Assembly (NCBI GenBank): GCA_944385125.1
Contig: CALWVZ010000014.1
Coordinates: 1-37,430, forward strand
Length of the DNA stretch: 37,430 nt
DNA from: an uncultured Oscillospiraceae bacterium
Lineage (GTDB): Bacteria > Bacillota > Clostridia > Oscillospirales > Oscillospiraceae
Direction: 5' to 3'
Under the pieces are notes generated by a model. The model did not search any database. It was not told the DNA's origin and was given only the letters and a program-made list of their open reading frames with translations. Within the stretch, counting starts at the first letter, position 1; every line of letters begins with the position of its first letter. Of the stretch, positions 22,345 to 30,810 are shown in pieces. Made by a program: the position numbers and the translations under genes.

Positions 22345-23640
22345 TCATATCTCTCTTATTTTTATAGTGAGCACGGCGTCTCCCGGCCCGGCCTTGGCCC
22401 TCTCGTCCAGGCACAGGCCCGGCACCGCCAATATGCCCTCGTCGTCCCTCAGCACCAGGGTCCGGCTCCGCCGGGCCTGGGTATAGCCCGCTTCATTGAA
22501 GAGGCTCTTCAGGCTCTTGGTGCAGTTGCGTCCCGCAGGGCGCAGCTTGTCTCCGGCTTTCCTGCCGGTACAATAAAGCTTGGAACTAATATTCTCACAT
22601 TTGAGACGGCAAGTCTTGAACAAGCCGTTAACTTCTCCGTCTTTCTCTCCATATTCTGCCAAAAGCTCCAGGTCCAGCTCCGGCACCGCCAGCCATACGC
22701 CCGGCTCCAGCTCCCTGTCCGGCAGACTTATTATCTCCTGCTCACGGAAAAAAAGCCGTCCCTGCTCCCGGCACAGTCTCTGTCCCGGCACATCCAGATA
22801 TTTCAGCTCCGTGCCCTCCAGCAGTTCCAGGGCCTGCCGCACATGCTCATAGCTCAGCTTCTCCCGGCACAGGCGGCGCAGCACTCTGGAGGCCACCGCC
22901 CTGTGGAGTTCCCTCAGTTCCTTCACCGGCAGGCTCTCCCCGTCGTAATGCTCCCGTACAAACTCCTCAGCCATGGAGCCAAGGCAGTCCTCGTCCTCCC
23001 CCAGCAGCTTTGCGGTCCTGGCCACCGCCAGGTGCAGCTCCGGGTTTATCTCCCGCAGCGCCGGACTGACCCGGTGGCGGATGAGGTTGCGGCTGTAGTC
23101 GTCAGAGGCGTTGGTGGAGTCTTCCACATGGGGCACCCGGTTTTTCTTAAGATAGTCCTCTATCTCCCGGCGGCTCATGTCCAGCAGCGGCCGGATGAAC
23201 ATTCCCCGGCTCCGGGGTATGCCCTTCAGGCCCAGGCCGCCTCCGCCCCGGGTAAGATTGAATATCACGGTCTCCACATTGTCGTCGGCATTGTGGGCCG
23301 TGGCTACATACTTGCAATGAAGCTTTTCCGCCGTCTCCTCCAGGAAACGGTAGCGCAGCTCCCGGGCCGCCTCTTCCGTGCCTTGGCCATGAGCTGCCGC
23401 ATAGGCGGGCACGTCGCCGTGGCCCACTACACATTCTATGCCCTTTTTCTTGCACCATTCCTCCACAAACGCCGCATCCCTCAGGGATTCCTCCCCCCGG
23501 ATGCCGTGTTCAAAATGGGCGGCGGCAAGCTTGAGTCCCCTGCTGTATATCATATGCAGCAGGCACATGGAATCCGCTCCGCCGGAGACGGCGCAGAGTA
23601 TCTTCCCGTCCCGGGGCAGCTGCGGCTCAGTCATCTTCAT
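22345..23640 (-). CDS. tilS: tRNA(Ile)-lysidine synthetase
   Basis: Converts C34 of the CAU-anticodon tRNA-Ile to lysidine so that it reads AUA. 431 residues: PP-loop SGGADS (19-24), a substrate-binding segment with HNADDNVET, then the TilS-specific central and C-terminal domains, the latter with the LRPAGR.CTKSLK pattern. The start is either ATG 23640 or ATG 23634; both overlap the dnaB end by 14 or 8 bases, so the pair is translationally coupled. The lead before the PP-loop is short but normal for the family. Confidence 0.95.
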   Translation of the reverse strand: MKMTEPQLPRDGKILCAVSGGADSMCLLHMIYSRGLKLAAAHFEHGIRGEESLRDAAFVEEWCKKKGIECVVGHGDVPAYAAAHGQGTEEAARELRYRFLEETAEKLHCKYVATAHNADDNVETVIFNLTRGGGGLGLKGIPRSRGMFIRPLLDMSRREIEDYLKKNRVPHVEDSTNASDDYSRNLIRHRVSPALREINPELHLAVARTAKLLGEDEDCLGSMAEEFVREHYDGESLPVKELRELHRAVASRVLRRLCREKLSYEHVRQALELLEGTELKYLDVPGQRLCREQGRLFFREQEIISLPDRELEPGVWLAVPELDLELLAEYGEKDGEVNGLFKTCRLKCENISSKLYCTGRKAGDKLRPAGRNCTKSLKSLFNEAGYTQARRSRTLVLRDDEGILAVPGLCLDERAKAGPGDAVLTIKIREI

Positions 23641-24973
23641 CCCTGCGCTTTTCCAGAGAGCTGAAGGTGGTGTACTCCGGCAGCCACAGCAGCTCCACGG
23701 TGCCGGTCTGGCCCTTGCGGTTTTTCAGAATGATGGCCTCGGCCAGATTGGGGTTCTCGCTCTCCTTGTTATAATACCCGTCTCTGTACAGACCTATGAC
23801 CACGTCTGCATCCTGTTCTATTGCGCCGGACTCACGCAGGTCCGAAAGCATGGGCCGCTTGTCCTGGCGGCTCTCATTTGCACGGGAGAGCTGGGACAGA
23901 CAGATGACCGGCACGTTCAGCTCCTTTGCCATTATCTTCAGCATACGGCTGATGTCGCTGACGGCCTGGGTGCGGCTCTCGTTGGACCAGCTGTGTCCGC
24001 TGCCTGCCGACTGCATCAGTTGCAGATAGTCTATCACTACCAGGTCCAGGTTGGGCACCCGGCGGCACTGGGCATTCATCTCCGACACGGTGAGGCTTGG
24101 GTTGTCGTCTATGCGGATGTCCGTGGCGCTGAGGGCCTGGGCGGCGTCGGATATCTCCCGCCACTGCTCCTCGGACAGCTGCCCCGTCAGCAGGTTCTGG
24201 GACGGCACCAGAGAGGCCCTGGACAGCAGCCTTGTCACCAGCTGCTCCCTGGACATTTCCAGGGAAAATATTGCCACGGTCTTTTTCAGGTTCATTGCCG
24301 CATGGAGGGCCAGGTTCAGAGCTATACTGGTCTTGCCCATGCCGGGGCGGGCGGCAATAAGGATGAGCTCGGATTTGTTAAGGCCCAGAGTCACCCTGTC
24401 CAGGTCGGGCAGGCCCGTACTTATGCCGGGTATCTTGCTGCCGGAGGCAGCGGCTTCCGACAGGGTATCGAACACGTCCTGCACCACGGAAGACACCGGC
24501 ACCAGGCCTCCCACGTTTCGGCCCTGGCGCAGGGCGTAGATACGCCGCTCCGCCGCCTCCAGCACGCTGTCGGCCTGGCCGGAGCCCTCATACACCATGC
24601 CGTTTATCTCATCGGCGGCCTCGCCCAGGCGGCGCAGCAGCGCCCGGTCCCGGACGATGGCGGCATACTCCATCACGTTTGCCGCCGTGGGGGTGACGCT
24701 CATCACCTCCGCCATGTACTTCTCGTTGCCCTCCTGGTACACGCTGCGGCTGCGCATCTGGTCCAGCACTGTCACCGGGTCGATGGTCTGGCCGTAAGCG
24801 AACATGGCATACATGGTCTCAAAGATATCCCGGTTGAGCTTTATATAAAATTCGTCGGCCTTCAGCTTTTCCAGCACCTCAGGTATGCACCGGGGGTCTA
24901 TCAGCATGGAGCCTATCACCGCCTGCTCCGCCGGAGCGGAATAAGGCGTCTTTCTGCCTAACAGTTCGTCCAT
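23627..24973 (-). CDS. dnaB: Replicative DNA helicase DnaB
   Basis: Hexameric 5'-3' helicase at the replication fork (called DnaC in Bacillus). 448 residues from ATG 24973, with AGAGG 8 bases upstream; a TTG two codons earlier is too close to that site. The N-terminal helical domain (to about 105) binds primase; the RecA-like domain has Walker A ARPGMGKT (208-215), DLVVIDYLQLM (Walker B) and the SQLSR segment. No intein insertion. The order gdpP-rplI-dnaB is conserved in Bacillus. Confidence 0.97.
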   Translation of the reverse strand: MDELLGRKTPYSAPAEQAVIGSMLIDPRCIPEVLEKLKADEFYIKLNRDIFETMYAMFAYGQTIDPVTVLDQMRSRSVYQEGNEKYMAEVMSVTPTAANVMEYAAIVRDRALLRRLGEAADEINGMVYEGSGQADSVLEAAERRIYALRQGRNVGGLVPVSSVVQDVFDTLSEAAASGSKIPGISTGLPDLDRVTLGLNKSELILIAARPGMGKTSIALNLALHAAMNLKKTVAIFSLEMSREQLVTRLLSRASLVPSQNLLTGQLSEEQWREISDAAQALSATDIRIDDNPSLTVSEMNAQCRRVPNLDLVVIDYLQLMQSAGSGHSWSNESRTQAVSDISRMLKIMAKELNVPVICLSQLSRANESRQDKRPMLSDLRESGAIEQDADVVIGLYRDGYYNKESENPNLAEAIILKNRKGQTGTVELLWLPEYTTFSSLEKRRDEDD

Positions 24974-25002
24974 AGACAAAACCTCTGTAAAAAGCCTGTG
25001 CT

Positions 25003-25029
25003 AAAGCCCCAGGAATTCTCTGGGGCTTT
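25003..25029. terminator. Intra-operon hairpin between rplI and dnaB
   Basis: A perfect 10-bp stem AAAGCCCCAG/CTGGGGCTTT (25003-25012 with 25020-25029) with a GAATTCT loop. On the minus strand only TTT follows, so it may be a weak or regulated terminator, or an RNA processing or stabilising stem setting the ratio of rplI to dnaB. Confidence 0.55.
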
Positions 25030-25038
25030 GTCTTCCTG

Positions 25039-25488
25039 TTACTTGTCCTCAACTACCAGCAGGTTGATGTTCCCGCTGATCTCATAGCCCATCTTGGCCT
25101 TAACCGTGAAGCTGCCGAAGGTCTTTATCGGCTCGGCCTGAACGATCTTGTTCTTCTCTATCTCTATGCCGAACTGCTCCTTCAAAGCGGCGCTTATCTC
25201 CTGAGAGGTGACGGCGCCGAAGAGCTTGCCGCCGTTTCCTGCCTTGGCCTTGATGATGACCTGGATGCCGGTGAGCTTCTGGGCGTTCTCCTGGGCCTGG
25301 GCCTTCTCCTTGGCTATCTGGGCGGCCTTTGCCTTCTCCTTCAGCTTCAGGGCGTTTATGTTATCGGCAGTGGCCTCGCTGGCCAGCTTCCGGGGCAGCA
25401 GGTAGTTGCGGGCGTATCCGTCGGATACCTCTTTCATCTCGCCCTTCTTGCCCTGGCCCTTCACGTCTGCATTGAATATGACTTTCAT
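25039..25488 (-). CDS. rplI: 50S ribosomal protein L9
   Basis: 149 residues, the full-length two-lobed L9: N-terminal globular part with the signature [13 protein letters not shown] (about 24-36), a long connecting helix rich in Lys/Ala/Glu/Gln (about 40-75) and the C-terminal lobe. Binds 23S rRNA near the L1 stalk and helps keep the reading frame. ATG 25488 has AAAGGAG upstream. It lies 35 bases after gdpP in the same operon. Confidence 0.97.
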   Translation of the reverse strand: MKVIFNADVKGQGKKGEMKEVSDGYARNYLLPRKLASEATADNINALKLKEKAKAAQIAKEKAQAQENAQKLTGIQVIIKAKAGNGGKLFGAVTSQEISAALKEQFGIEIEKNKIVQAEPIKTFGSFTVKAKMGYEISGNINLLVVEDK

Positions 25489-25523
25489 TTTCTTCTCCTT
25501 TCACTGGGGACGCCGGGGATAAA

Positions 25524-27518
25524 CTATCCTTCGGCAAAATATTCGTCTATGGCGGAGTAAACTCTGTTCAGCGCTTCCTCCTGGCCGCAATCGTCAAACT
25601 GCACCGCCGCCGAACTGCGGTTGCCGCCGCCTCCCAGGCGCTCCATGATGAGCTGTACGTTCAGCTCCCCAATGGACCGGGCGGAGGCAAAGGTGCGGCC
25701 CTTGGCGTCCCTGGCCACCACTATGGAGGCGTCCACTCCCGAGATGTTCAGCAGCTCGTCCGCCGCCTGGGCCGCCACCACTCTGGTCTGGGGCTCCTTG
25801 GGCGCCGCCACGGCTACCTTGCGGTAAAGCTGGGCGCTCTGCATTATCTTATATTTTGCAATGGCATCATCCATGCCGGTCTGCAAAAGCTTCTTCACTT
25901 CCGTGGTGTCCGCCCCGGAACGGCGCAGCCGGGCGGCGGCGTCAAAGGTGCGCTCCCCGGTGCGTATGGCAAAGCTCTTGGTATCCAGCACTATGCCCGC
26001 CAGCAGGGCCTCCGCCTCGCATCTGAGGATATCCGCCGGCTCTTTAAGCTCCTGCAAAAGCTCCGTCACCAGCTCGCAGGTGGAGGAGGCATAGGGCTCC
26101 ACGAAGCCCAAGGCCGCATTTTGTATATATGTGGCGGCCACCCTGTGGTGGTCTATCACCGCCACCCGGATGCAGGAGAGGAGCAGATCCTTGTCCTCCA
26201 CCTGTTCCGGCCGGTTGGTGTCCACCACCACCAGCAGGGCGTGGCTGTCTGCCTTGGATATGGCATCCTGGGGACTTATGAAAGCATCCCGGTACTCGGG
26301 AGCTTTGCGCACCGCCTCGATGAGAGGCAGAGCAGCGCTGTGGTTCATGTCTGCAACGATGTTGTATTTTATCCCCAGCTGCCGTGCAAAGCAGCATACG
26401 CCCACGGCGGCGCCCACACTGTCCAGGTCTCCGAAGCGGTGGCCCATGACCAGGACCCGGGAGGAGTCCTTCATAAGCTCGGCCAGGGCGTTGGACATGA
26501 CCCTGGACTTGACCTTGGTGCGCTTTTCCACCTCATAGCCCCGGCCGCCGTAAAATTCGAAGCTCATGCGGTTTTTGATGACGGTCTGGTCGCCGCCCCG
26601 GCTCAGGGCCAGCTCCGAGGCCATATCCGCAAACTGCAGGGCCTCCCCCAGATTTTCCCCGTCTATACCCAGGCCGATGCTTATGGAGGCGTCTATGCCC
26701 GTGGGGCTCTCCACCTGGTGTATCTCCTCGGTTATTTTGAACTTCTCCTGGCGCAGCCGCTCCAGGTCCTGCCGCTCCATTATCAGAAGGTAGCGGTCCC
26801 TGTCATAGCGGCGGAGTATGCCGTTGAAGGTGTCGCACCACTCTTTCAGCTTGTCCTCTATGGCGTCCCGGATATCGTTTTTCACCCGGTCGGTCTGGTT
26901 GCGGCACATCTCCTCAAAATTGTCGATGATGACTATGCCCGCCACGGGCCGGGTACGCTCGTACTCCTGGCGTATATTGTCATAGTCGGTGACGTCCACC
27001 CAGTAGGTTATGCCCATGAAGGCATTTTTGTCGTCGCTCTTTTCCGAGCGGATTATATTTCCGTGGAGCTGGTATTTCCTGCCGCCCAGCTCCAGCAAGG
27101 TGGGATACTGGTTCTTCCCCTCCAGCAGCCATTTGCCGGAAAACTGGGGGATCATGTCGGCTATGCTGGCATCCATACGGGTGCCGTGCTCCCCGCACAT
27201 CTCAAAGAACATGTCGTTGCCCCAGACTATCCTGGAATCCGCCAGACGGAACACCGCAATGGGCAGAGGGAAATTCATCAGGGTGTTGTTCTTTGCATTT
27301 TCCGTCTCGTAGGTCACCGACTCTATATAGGCGGCAAGCTGCTTTGCCTTCCTGCGGCGCAGAAAGGCGGAAATGATTATCAGCAGCAAGATGACCCCTG
27401 CCTCTACCGCCGCCAGCTCATACATCTCCATGAGCAGCGTGGCCACAGCAAAAGCCACCAGCGCCAGCAGGTGCATTGCCGAACCGGGCTCAGCCAGACG
27501 CCGCATATTTTTATTCAT
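25524..27518 (-). CDS. gdpP: c-di-AMP phosphodiesterase GdpP
   Basis: 664 residues (Bacillus about 659). Two membrane helices (about 15-32 and 36-53), a PAS-like domain (about 70-185, heme- or ligand-binding in relatives), a degenerate GGDEF domain (about 190-310), then DHH/DHHA1 phosphodiesterase with metal-binding GHRFGDLDS (359-367, H360, D364, D366), DTN (433-435) and DHH (456-458), and a terminal GGGGNRSSA. It hydrolyses c-di-AMP, which controls potassium, osmolyte and wall homeostasis. ATG 27518 is the best start; earlier ATGs at 27536 and 27527 have poorer ribosome sites. Heads the operon to ftsH. Confidence 0.95.
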   Translation of the reverse strand: MNKNMRRLAEPGSAMHLLALVAFAVATLLMEMYELAAVEAGVILLLIIISAFLRRRKAKQLAAYIESVTYETENAKNNTLMNFPLPIAVFRLADSRIVWGNDMFFEMCGEHGTRMDASIADMIPQFSGKWLLEGKNQYPTLLELGGRKYQLHGNIIRSEKSDDKNAFMGITYWVDVTDYDNIRQEYERTRPVAGIVIIDNFEEMCRNQTDRVKNDIRDAIEDKLKEWCDTFNGILRRYDRDRYLLIMERQDLERLRQEKFKITEEIHQVESPTGIDASISIGLGIDGENLGEALQFADMASELALSRGGDQTVIKNRMSFEFYGGRGYEVEKRTKVKSRVMSNALAELMKDSSRVLVMGHRFGDLDSVGAAVGVCCFARQLGIKYNIVADMNHSAALPLIEAVRKAPEYRDAFISPQDAISKADSHALLVVVDTNRPEQVEDKDLLLSCIRVAVIDHHRVAATYIQNAALGFVEPYASSTCELVTELLQELKEPADILRCEAEALLAGIVLDTKSFAIRTGERTFDAAARLRRSGADTTEVKKLLQTGMDDAIAKYKIMQSAQLYRKVAVAAPKEPQTRVVAAQAADELLNISGVDASIVVARDAKGRTFASARSIGELNVQLIMERLGGGGNRSSAAVQFDDCGQEEALNRVYSAIDEYFAEG

Positions 27519-27557
27519 GGGGCACATCCCTTCCATGTTACTCTTATGTGATATTCC

Positions 27558-27586
27558 ATTATAACAAACCCGCCGGCTTTTTACAA
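27558..27586 (-). promoter_or_regulatory. Promoter of the gdpP-ftsH operon
   Basis: Minus strand TTGTAA (27586-27581), 17-bp spacer, TATAAT (27563-27558), 40 bases upstream of the chosen gdpP start. The best-scoring promoter in front of the six-gene operon. Confidence 0.8.
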
Positions 27587-27686
27587 CAAGGAAAATCCTT
27601 TGAAGGCGACAAAAATTGGGCATGCGGCCCTTTGAATAAATATTTCCTGATATTTTTCAAATAATACTCAAAAAAGGAGGCGGCTT

Positions 27687-28736
27687 ATGAAAGCTGTGAT
27701 TATGGCCGGGGGCATGGGCAGCCGGCTCAAAGCCATCACCGGGGACGGCCCCAAGCCCATGGTCCCCCTGCTGGGCCGGCCCCTCATGGAGTATATCCTG
27801 GAGCTGCTGCGCAGCCAGGGCTTTGACGATATCTGCGCTGCGGTGCGGTACCGGGCCGGAGACATCATGGCCCATTTCGGCGACGGCAGCCGTTTCGGCC
27901 TTAAAATGCAGTACCGGGTGGAGGAGGAGCCCTTGGGCACCGCCGGGGCCGTAAAAAACTGCCGGGACTTCTACGGCAGCGAGGACTTCCTGGTGATCAG
28001 CGGAGACGCCGCCTGCGACTTTCAGCTCTCCCGGCTCATGGAGGAACACAAAAGGCGGGGAGCCGCCGTGACCCTGGCCCTCTGCCGCCACAGCGAACCG
28101 CTGAGCTACGGCCTTGCAGTCACCGACGGGGAGGACCGTATCCGCAGCTTTGTGGAAAAGCCGGACTGGAGCCGGGTGGTCACCGACCTGGTGAACACCG
28201 GGATATACGTCATATCCCCCAGGATAATGGAGCTGGTGCCGGCAGACCGGGAGTTCGATTTTGCAAAGGACCTGTTCCCGCTTCTTTTGGCCCGGGGCGA
28301 ACTGCTCCTGGGGCTGCCTATGGAGGGCTACTGGTGCGATGTGGGCAGTCCTTTGTCATATTACCGCTGCTGCGCCGACGCTTTGGAGGGCAGGCTGAAG
28401 CTGAAGCTGCCGGACAAGTTCCGGCCGGTCCCGGCGCCAGAGGGCGAGCCGCCGGCCGAGCAGGGAGAAAACATGGACTGCGCCTGCCGCAGCAGGGCCC
28501 AGCTCATGGGCCTGCTGTCGGAGCTGCTCATGGACATGGGGGCAGATTATTCCGACGGCCTGCAGCTGGAGGGGCCCCGTTTCCACCTGCGCATATCCCC
28601 CCTGGCTTCCCGCTCCGCCCTGCGCATCTGCGTCAATTCCCAGGATGCAGAGTTTGCCCGGGAACTGGCTCTCAGCGCCAGGGATCTGGTCAGGGCCCTG
28701 GAGGATGCTGGGCAGGATGCTGTATCCGGCTCCTGA
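27687..28736 (+). CDS. Sugar-phosphate nucleotidyltransferase with phosphomutase-like tail
   Basis: 349 residues. Residues 1-230 are an NTP-transferase domain: GGMGSRL (8-14), K23, SGDAACD (105-111, the metal-binding Asp), EKP (157-159) and WCDVG (216-220), close to mannose-1-phosphate guanylyltransferases and glucose-1-phosphate uridylyl/thymidylyltransferases; which sugar and nucleotide cannot be told. After a Pro/Glu-rich linker (about 241-262), residues 264-345 look like the C-terminal domain IV of phosphomanno/phosphoglucomutases (FHLRISPLASRSALRICVNS, then a long helix). In larger clostridial proteins the transferase is fused to a whole phosphomutase; here the middle is missing. AGGAGG precedes ATG 27687 by 6 bases. 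Probably supplies activated sugar for envelope glycans. Confidence 0.88.
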   Translation: MKAVIMAGGMGSRLKAITGDGPKPMVPLLGRPLMEYILELLRSQGFDDICAAVRYRAGDIMAHFGDGSRFGLKMQYRVEEEPLGTAGAVKNCRDFYGSEDFLVISGDAACDFQLSRLMEEHKRRGAAVTLALCRHSEPLSYGLAVTDGEDRIRSFVEKPDWSRVVTDLVNTGIYVISPRIMELVPADREFDFAKDLFPLLLARGELLLGLPMEGYWCDVGSPLSYYRCCADALEGRLKLKLPDKFRPVPAPEGEPPAEQGENMDCACRSRAQLMGLLSELLMDMGADYSDGLQLEGPRFHLRISPLASRSALRICVNSQDAEFARELALSARDLVRALEDAGQDAVSGS

Positions 28737-28826
28737 AAGGTGCTTGTATATCTCTACACTGTCTATAGGTTTTTTAGATTTTATTTCACCGGGTCTCACA
28801 TTTAACAAAGTTTTTTTGCAGTTTTG

Positions 28827-28855
28827 TTGCAAAAACTCTGTGCGGATTGTATAAT
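28827..28855 (+). promoter_or_regulatory. Promoter of the LUD-cupin genes
   Basis: TTGCAA (28827-28832), 17-bp spacer, TATAAT (28850-28855). Just upstream, 28809-28836 can form an imperfect AGTTTTT.TGCA/TGCAAAAACT hairpin overlapping the -35 box. No clear terminator for the preceding gene was found in 28737-28826. Confidence 0.7.
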
Positions 28856-28905
28856 CGGTACAGAGTTTATTTTTTGTGCAGAACACACTAACAGGAGGGA
28901 GAAAT

Positions 28906-29493
28906 ATGAATATTGAGAAAACTGTCCGAAGCCTGGAGCTGCGGGGCTTCAAGGTGAGCCGCTTCGCCACCGGGGAGCAGGCCGCCGACTATCTCGCTCA
29001 GGCTCTCAAGGGTCAGACAGTGGGTATAGGCGGCAGCAAGACCGTGGAGCAAATAGGCCTTTACGATAAGCTGGAGGAGGGCAAGGCCTTCTGGCACTGG
29101 AAGCTGCCCGGGGACGCTACCTACGCCTCCGCCGCCTCCGCCGATACATATCTCACCGGCGCCAACGCCATCAGCGAAGACGGCGAAATACTCAACATCG
29201 ACGGCCGGGGCAACCGCCTGGCCGGCCAGCTCTTCGGCCACAAAAAGGTCTATATAGTCAGCAGCGTGGCCAAGATCTGCCCCGATTTCACCAGCGCCCT
29301 GTACCGCGCCAGGAACACCGCCGCCACGGAAAATGCCCTGCGCTTCCCTTATGACACCCCCTGCAAGATAGACGGCAAGTGCCACGACTGCCGCAGCCCT
29401 CAGCGCATATGCAACGCCCTGGTGGTGCTCTGGGGCCCCATGATGGGCATGGAGGCGGAAGTGGTCCTTATAGATGAAACTCTTGGAATGTGA
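28906..29493 (+). CDS. LUD-domain (DUF162, LutC/YkgG-like) protein
   Basis: 195 residues, one LUD domain. GIGGSKTVEQIGLYDKL and LTGANAISEDGEILNIDGRGNR are the signature segments. Four Cys (153, 159, 162, 169) near the end have iron-sulfur-like spacing, seen in stand-alone clostridial members. LutC in Bacillus takes part in lactate oxidation with LutA and LutB, but neither partner is here, so the role is uncertain. ATG 28906 follows GGAGGG; an earlier in-frame start lacks a site. Confidence 0.88.
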   Translation: MNIEKTVRSLELRGFKVSRFATGEQAADYLAQALKGQTVGIGGSKTVEQIGLYDKLEEGKAFWHWKLPGDATYASAASADTYLTGANAISEDGEILNIDGRGNRLAGQLFGHKKVYIVSSVAKICPDFTSALYRARNTAATENALRFPYDTPCKIDGKCHDCRSPQRICNALVVLWGPMMGMEAEVVLIDETLGM

Positions 29494-29503
29494 GGTTTAC
29501 AAA

Positions 29504-29851
29504 ATGATAAGAAGAAACTCCGAAAAGACTCTCGACGTGAAAAAAATGTTCGGCGGAGCAGGAGAGGCCAAAATGTTCCGCATACTGGAGGGCGCCGACG
29601 AGATGTACGGCAAGGGCCGTATCTTCAACCACGTGGTGCTGGAGCCGGGCTGCGAGATAGGCTGGCATGTCCACCAGGGCGACGGAGAGACATATTACAT
29701 CCTCAAGGGCCAGGGAGAATACAGCGACAACGGCCGGCTGCTCACCGTGGGCCCCGGCGACGTCACCTTCGTGGATGCCGGAGAGGGCCACAGCCTGAAA
29801 AATACCGGCGATGAAAATTTGGAAGCCATCGCTTTGGTCCTGTTTAAATAA
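29504..29851 (+). CDS. Single-domain cupin protein
   Basis: 115 residues. Cupin motif 1 is GWHVHQGDGETYYILKG (metal ligands H55, H57, E62) and motif 2 GDVTFVDAGEGHSLKN (H96). Such small cupins bind a metal and act as isomerases, dioxygenases or sensors; function cannot be assigned. ATG 29504 with GAGGT 8 bases upstream is chosen over an ATG at 29474 that overlaps the LUD gene. Likely co-transcribed with the LUD gene (10-base gap). Confidence 0.88.
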   Translation: MIRRNSEKTLDVKKMFGGAGEAKMFRILEGADEMYGKGRIFNHVVLEPGCEIGWHVHQGDGETYYILKGQGEYSDNGRLLTVGPGDVTFVDAGEGHSLKNTGDENLEAIALVLFK

Positions 29852-29856
29852 GCAGG

Positions 29857-29885
29857 TTGACAATGTATAGCTTTTGGATTACAAT
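29857..29885 (+). promoter_or_regulatory. Strong promoter of nfnAB
   Basis: TTGACA (29857-29862), 17-bp spacer, TACAAT (29880-29885), 59 bases before the nfnA start. Perfect -35 box and near-perfect -10, suggesting high constitutive expression. Confidence 0.8.
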
Positions 29886-29943
29886 AACTTTGCTATTTAT
29901 TTCACAATTGTCCCGGAACAATAAAAACTTCAGAGGTGTGTAA

Positions 29944-30810
29944 ATGTACAAGGTAGTTACTAAGAAATTTCTCAACGAGGCCGAGACCATCTGCCTGTTT
30001 GAGATCGAAGCCCCCCTGGTTGCCCGGCATGCCCAGGCGGGCCAGTTCGTCATCTTCCGTCTGGATGAGCAGGGAGAGCGGGTGCCCGTCTCCGTAGCCG
30101 GCTGGGACCGGGAAAAAGGCACCGTCACCGTCATGGTCCAGGCCGCCGGCCGCACAACCAAAATGCTCCACACCGTGGAGCAGGGGGATTACATCAGCGA
30201 TTTTGTCGGTCCTCTGGGCAAGGCCACCGAGATAGAAGGCCTGGAGAAGGTCTGTGTAGTGGGCGGCGGCGTAGGCTGCGCCATCGCCTATCCCATCGCC
30301 AAGGTCATGCACGAGGCCGGTATCGAGGTCACCTTCATCGCCGGTTTCCGCAGCGCAGATATAGTCATTCTGAAAGAAGAGCTGGCCGCCGTTTCCGACA
30401 AGCTCATTATCTGCACCGATGACGGCAGCTACGGCGAGAAGGGCTTTACCACCCAGTATCTCCAGCAGGAGATAGACGCCAACATCTCCCAGGGCCGCCC
30501 CCAGTTCGACCGGGTGGTGGCTATCGGGCCGGACATCATGATGAAGTTTTTGGCGGACGTCACCCGCCCCTACGGCATCAGCACCATCATCTCCCTGGAC
30601 CCCATTATGGTGGACGGCACCGGCATGTGCGGCGGCTGCCGCGTCATAGTAGGCGGCGAGACCAAGTTCGCCTGCGTTGACGGGCCGGACTTCGACGCCC
30701 ACCAGGTGGACTTCGACTCCCTGCTCAAGCGTTCCGCCTTCTATAAGGACGAGCAGGACAAGGCCGCAGAACACATATGCAGAATGACAGGAGGTAAGCG
30801 CAATGGCTAA
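29944..30810 (+). CDS. nfnA: NfnA-type ferredoxin-NADP+ reductase, small subunit
   Basis: 288 residues, ferredoxin-reductase fold: an FAD-binding barrel with RVPVSVAGWD (about 46-55), an NAD-binding domain with VVGGGVGCAIAYPIAK, and a C-terminal [2Fe-2S] site with C229, C232 and C244. In clostridia the NfnAB complex couples NADH and reduced ferredoxin to making NADPH by flavin-based bifurcation. It is equally known as sulfide dehydrogenase SudB or the dihydroorotate-dehydrogenase-like electron-transfer subunit; the partner gene decides. AGAGGTG precedes ATG 29944. Overlaps nfnB by 8 bases. Confidence 0.9.
   Translation: MYKVVTKKFLNEAETICLFEIEAPLVARHAQAGQFVIFRLDEQGERVPVSVAGWDREKGTVTVMVQAAGRTTKMLHTVEQGDYISDFVGPLGKATEIEGLEKVCVVGGGVGCAIAYPIAKVMHEAGIEVTFIAGFRSADIVILKEELAAVSDKLIICTDDGSYGEKGFTTQYLQQEIDANISQGRPQFDRVVAIGPDIMMKFLADVTRPYGISTIISLDPIMVDGTGMCGGCRVIVGGETKFACVDGPDFDAHQVDFDSLLKRSAFYKDEQDKAAEHICRMTGGKRNG

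Noticed and set aside
19541-22486. 981-residue plus-strand frame opposite ftsH and hpt
   Set aside because: The minus strand encodes intact FtsH and Hpt motifs; the antisense product has no recognisable domain and starts inside the XRE gene.
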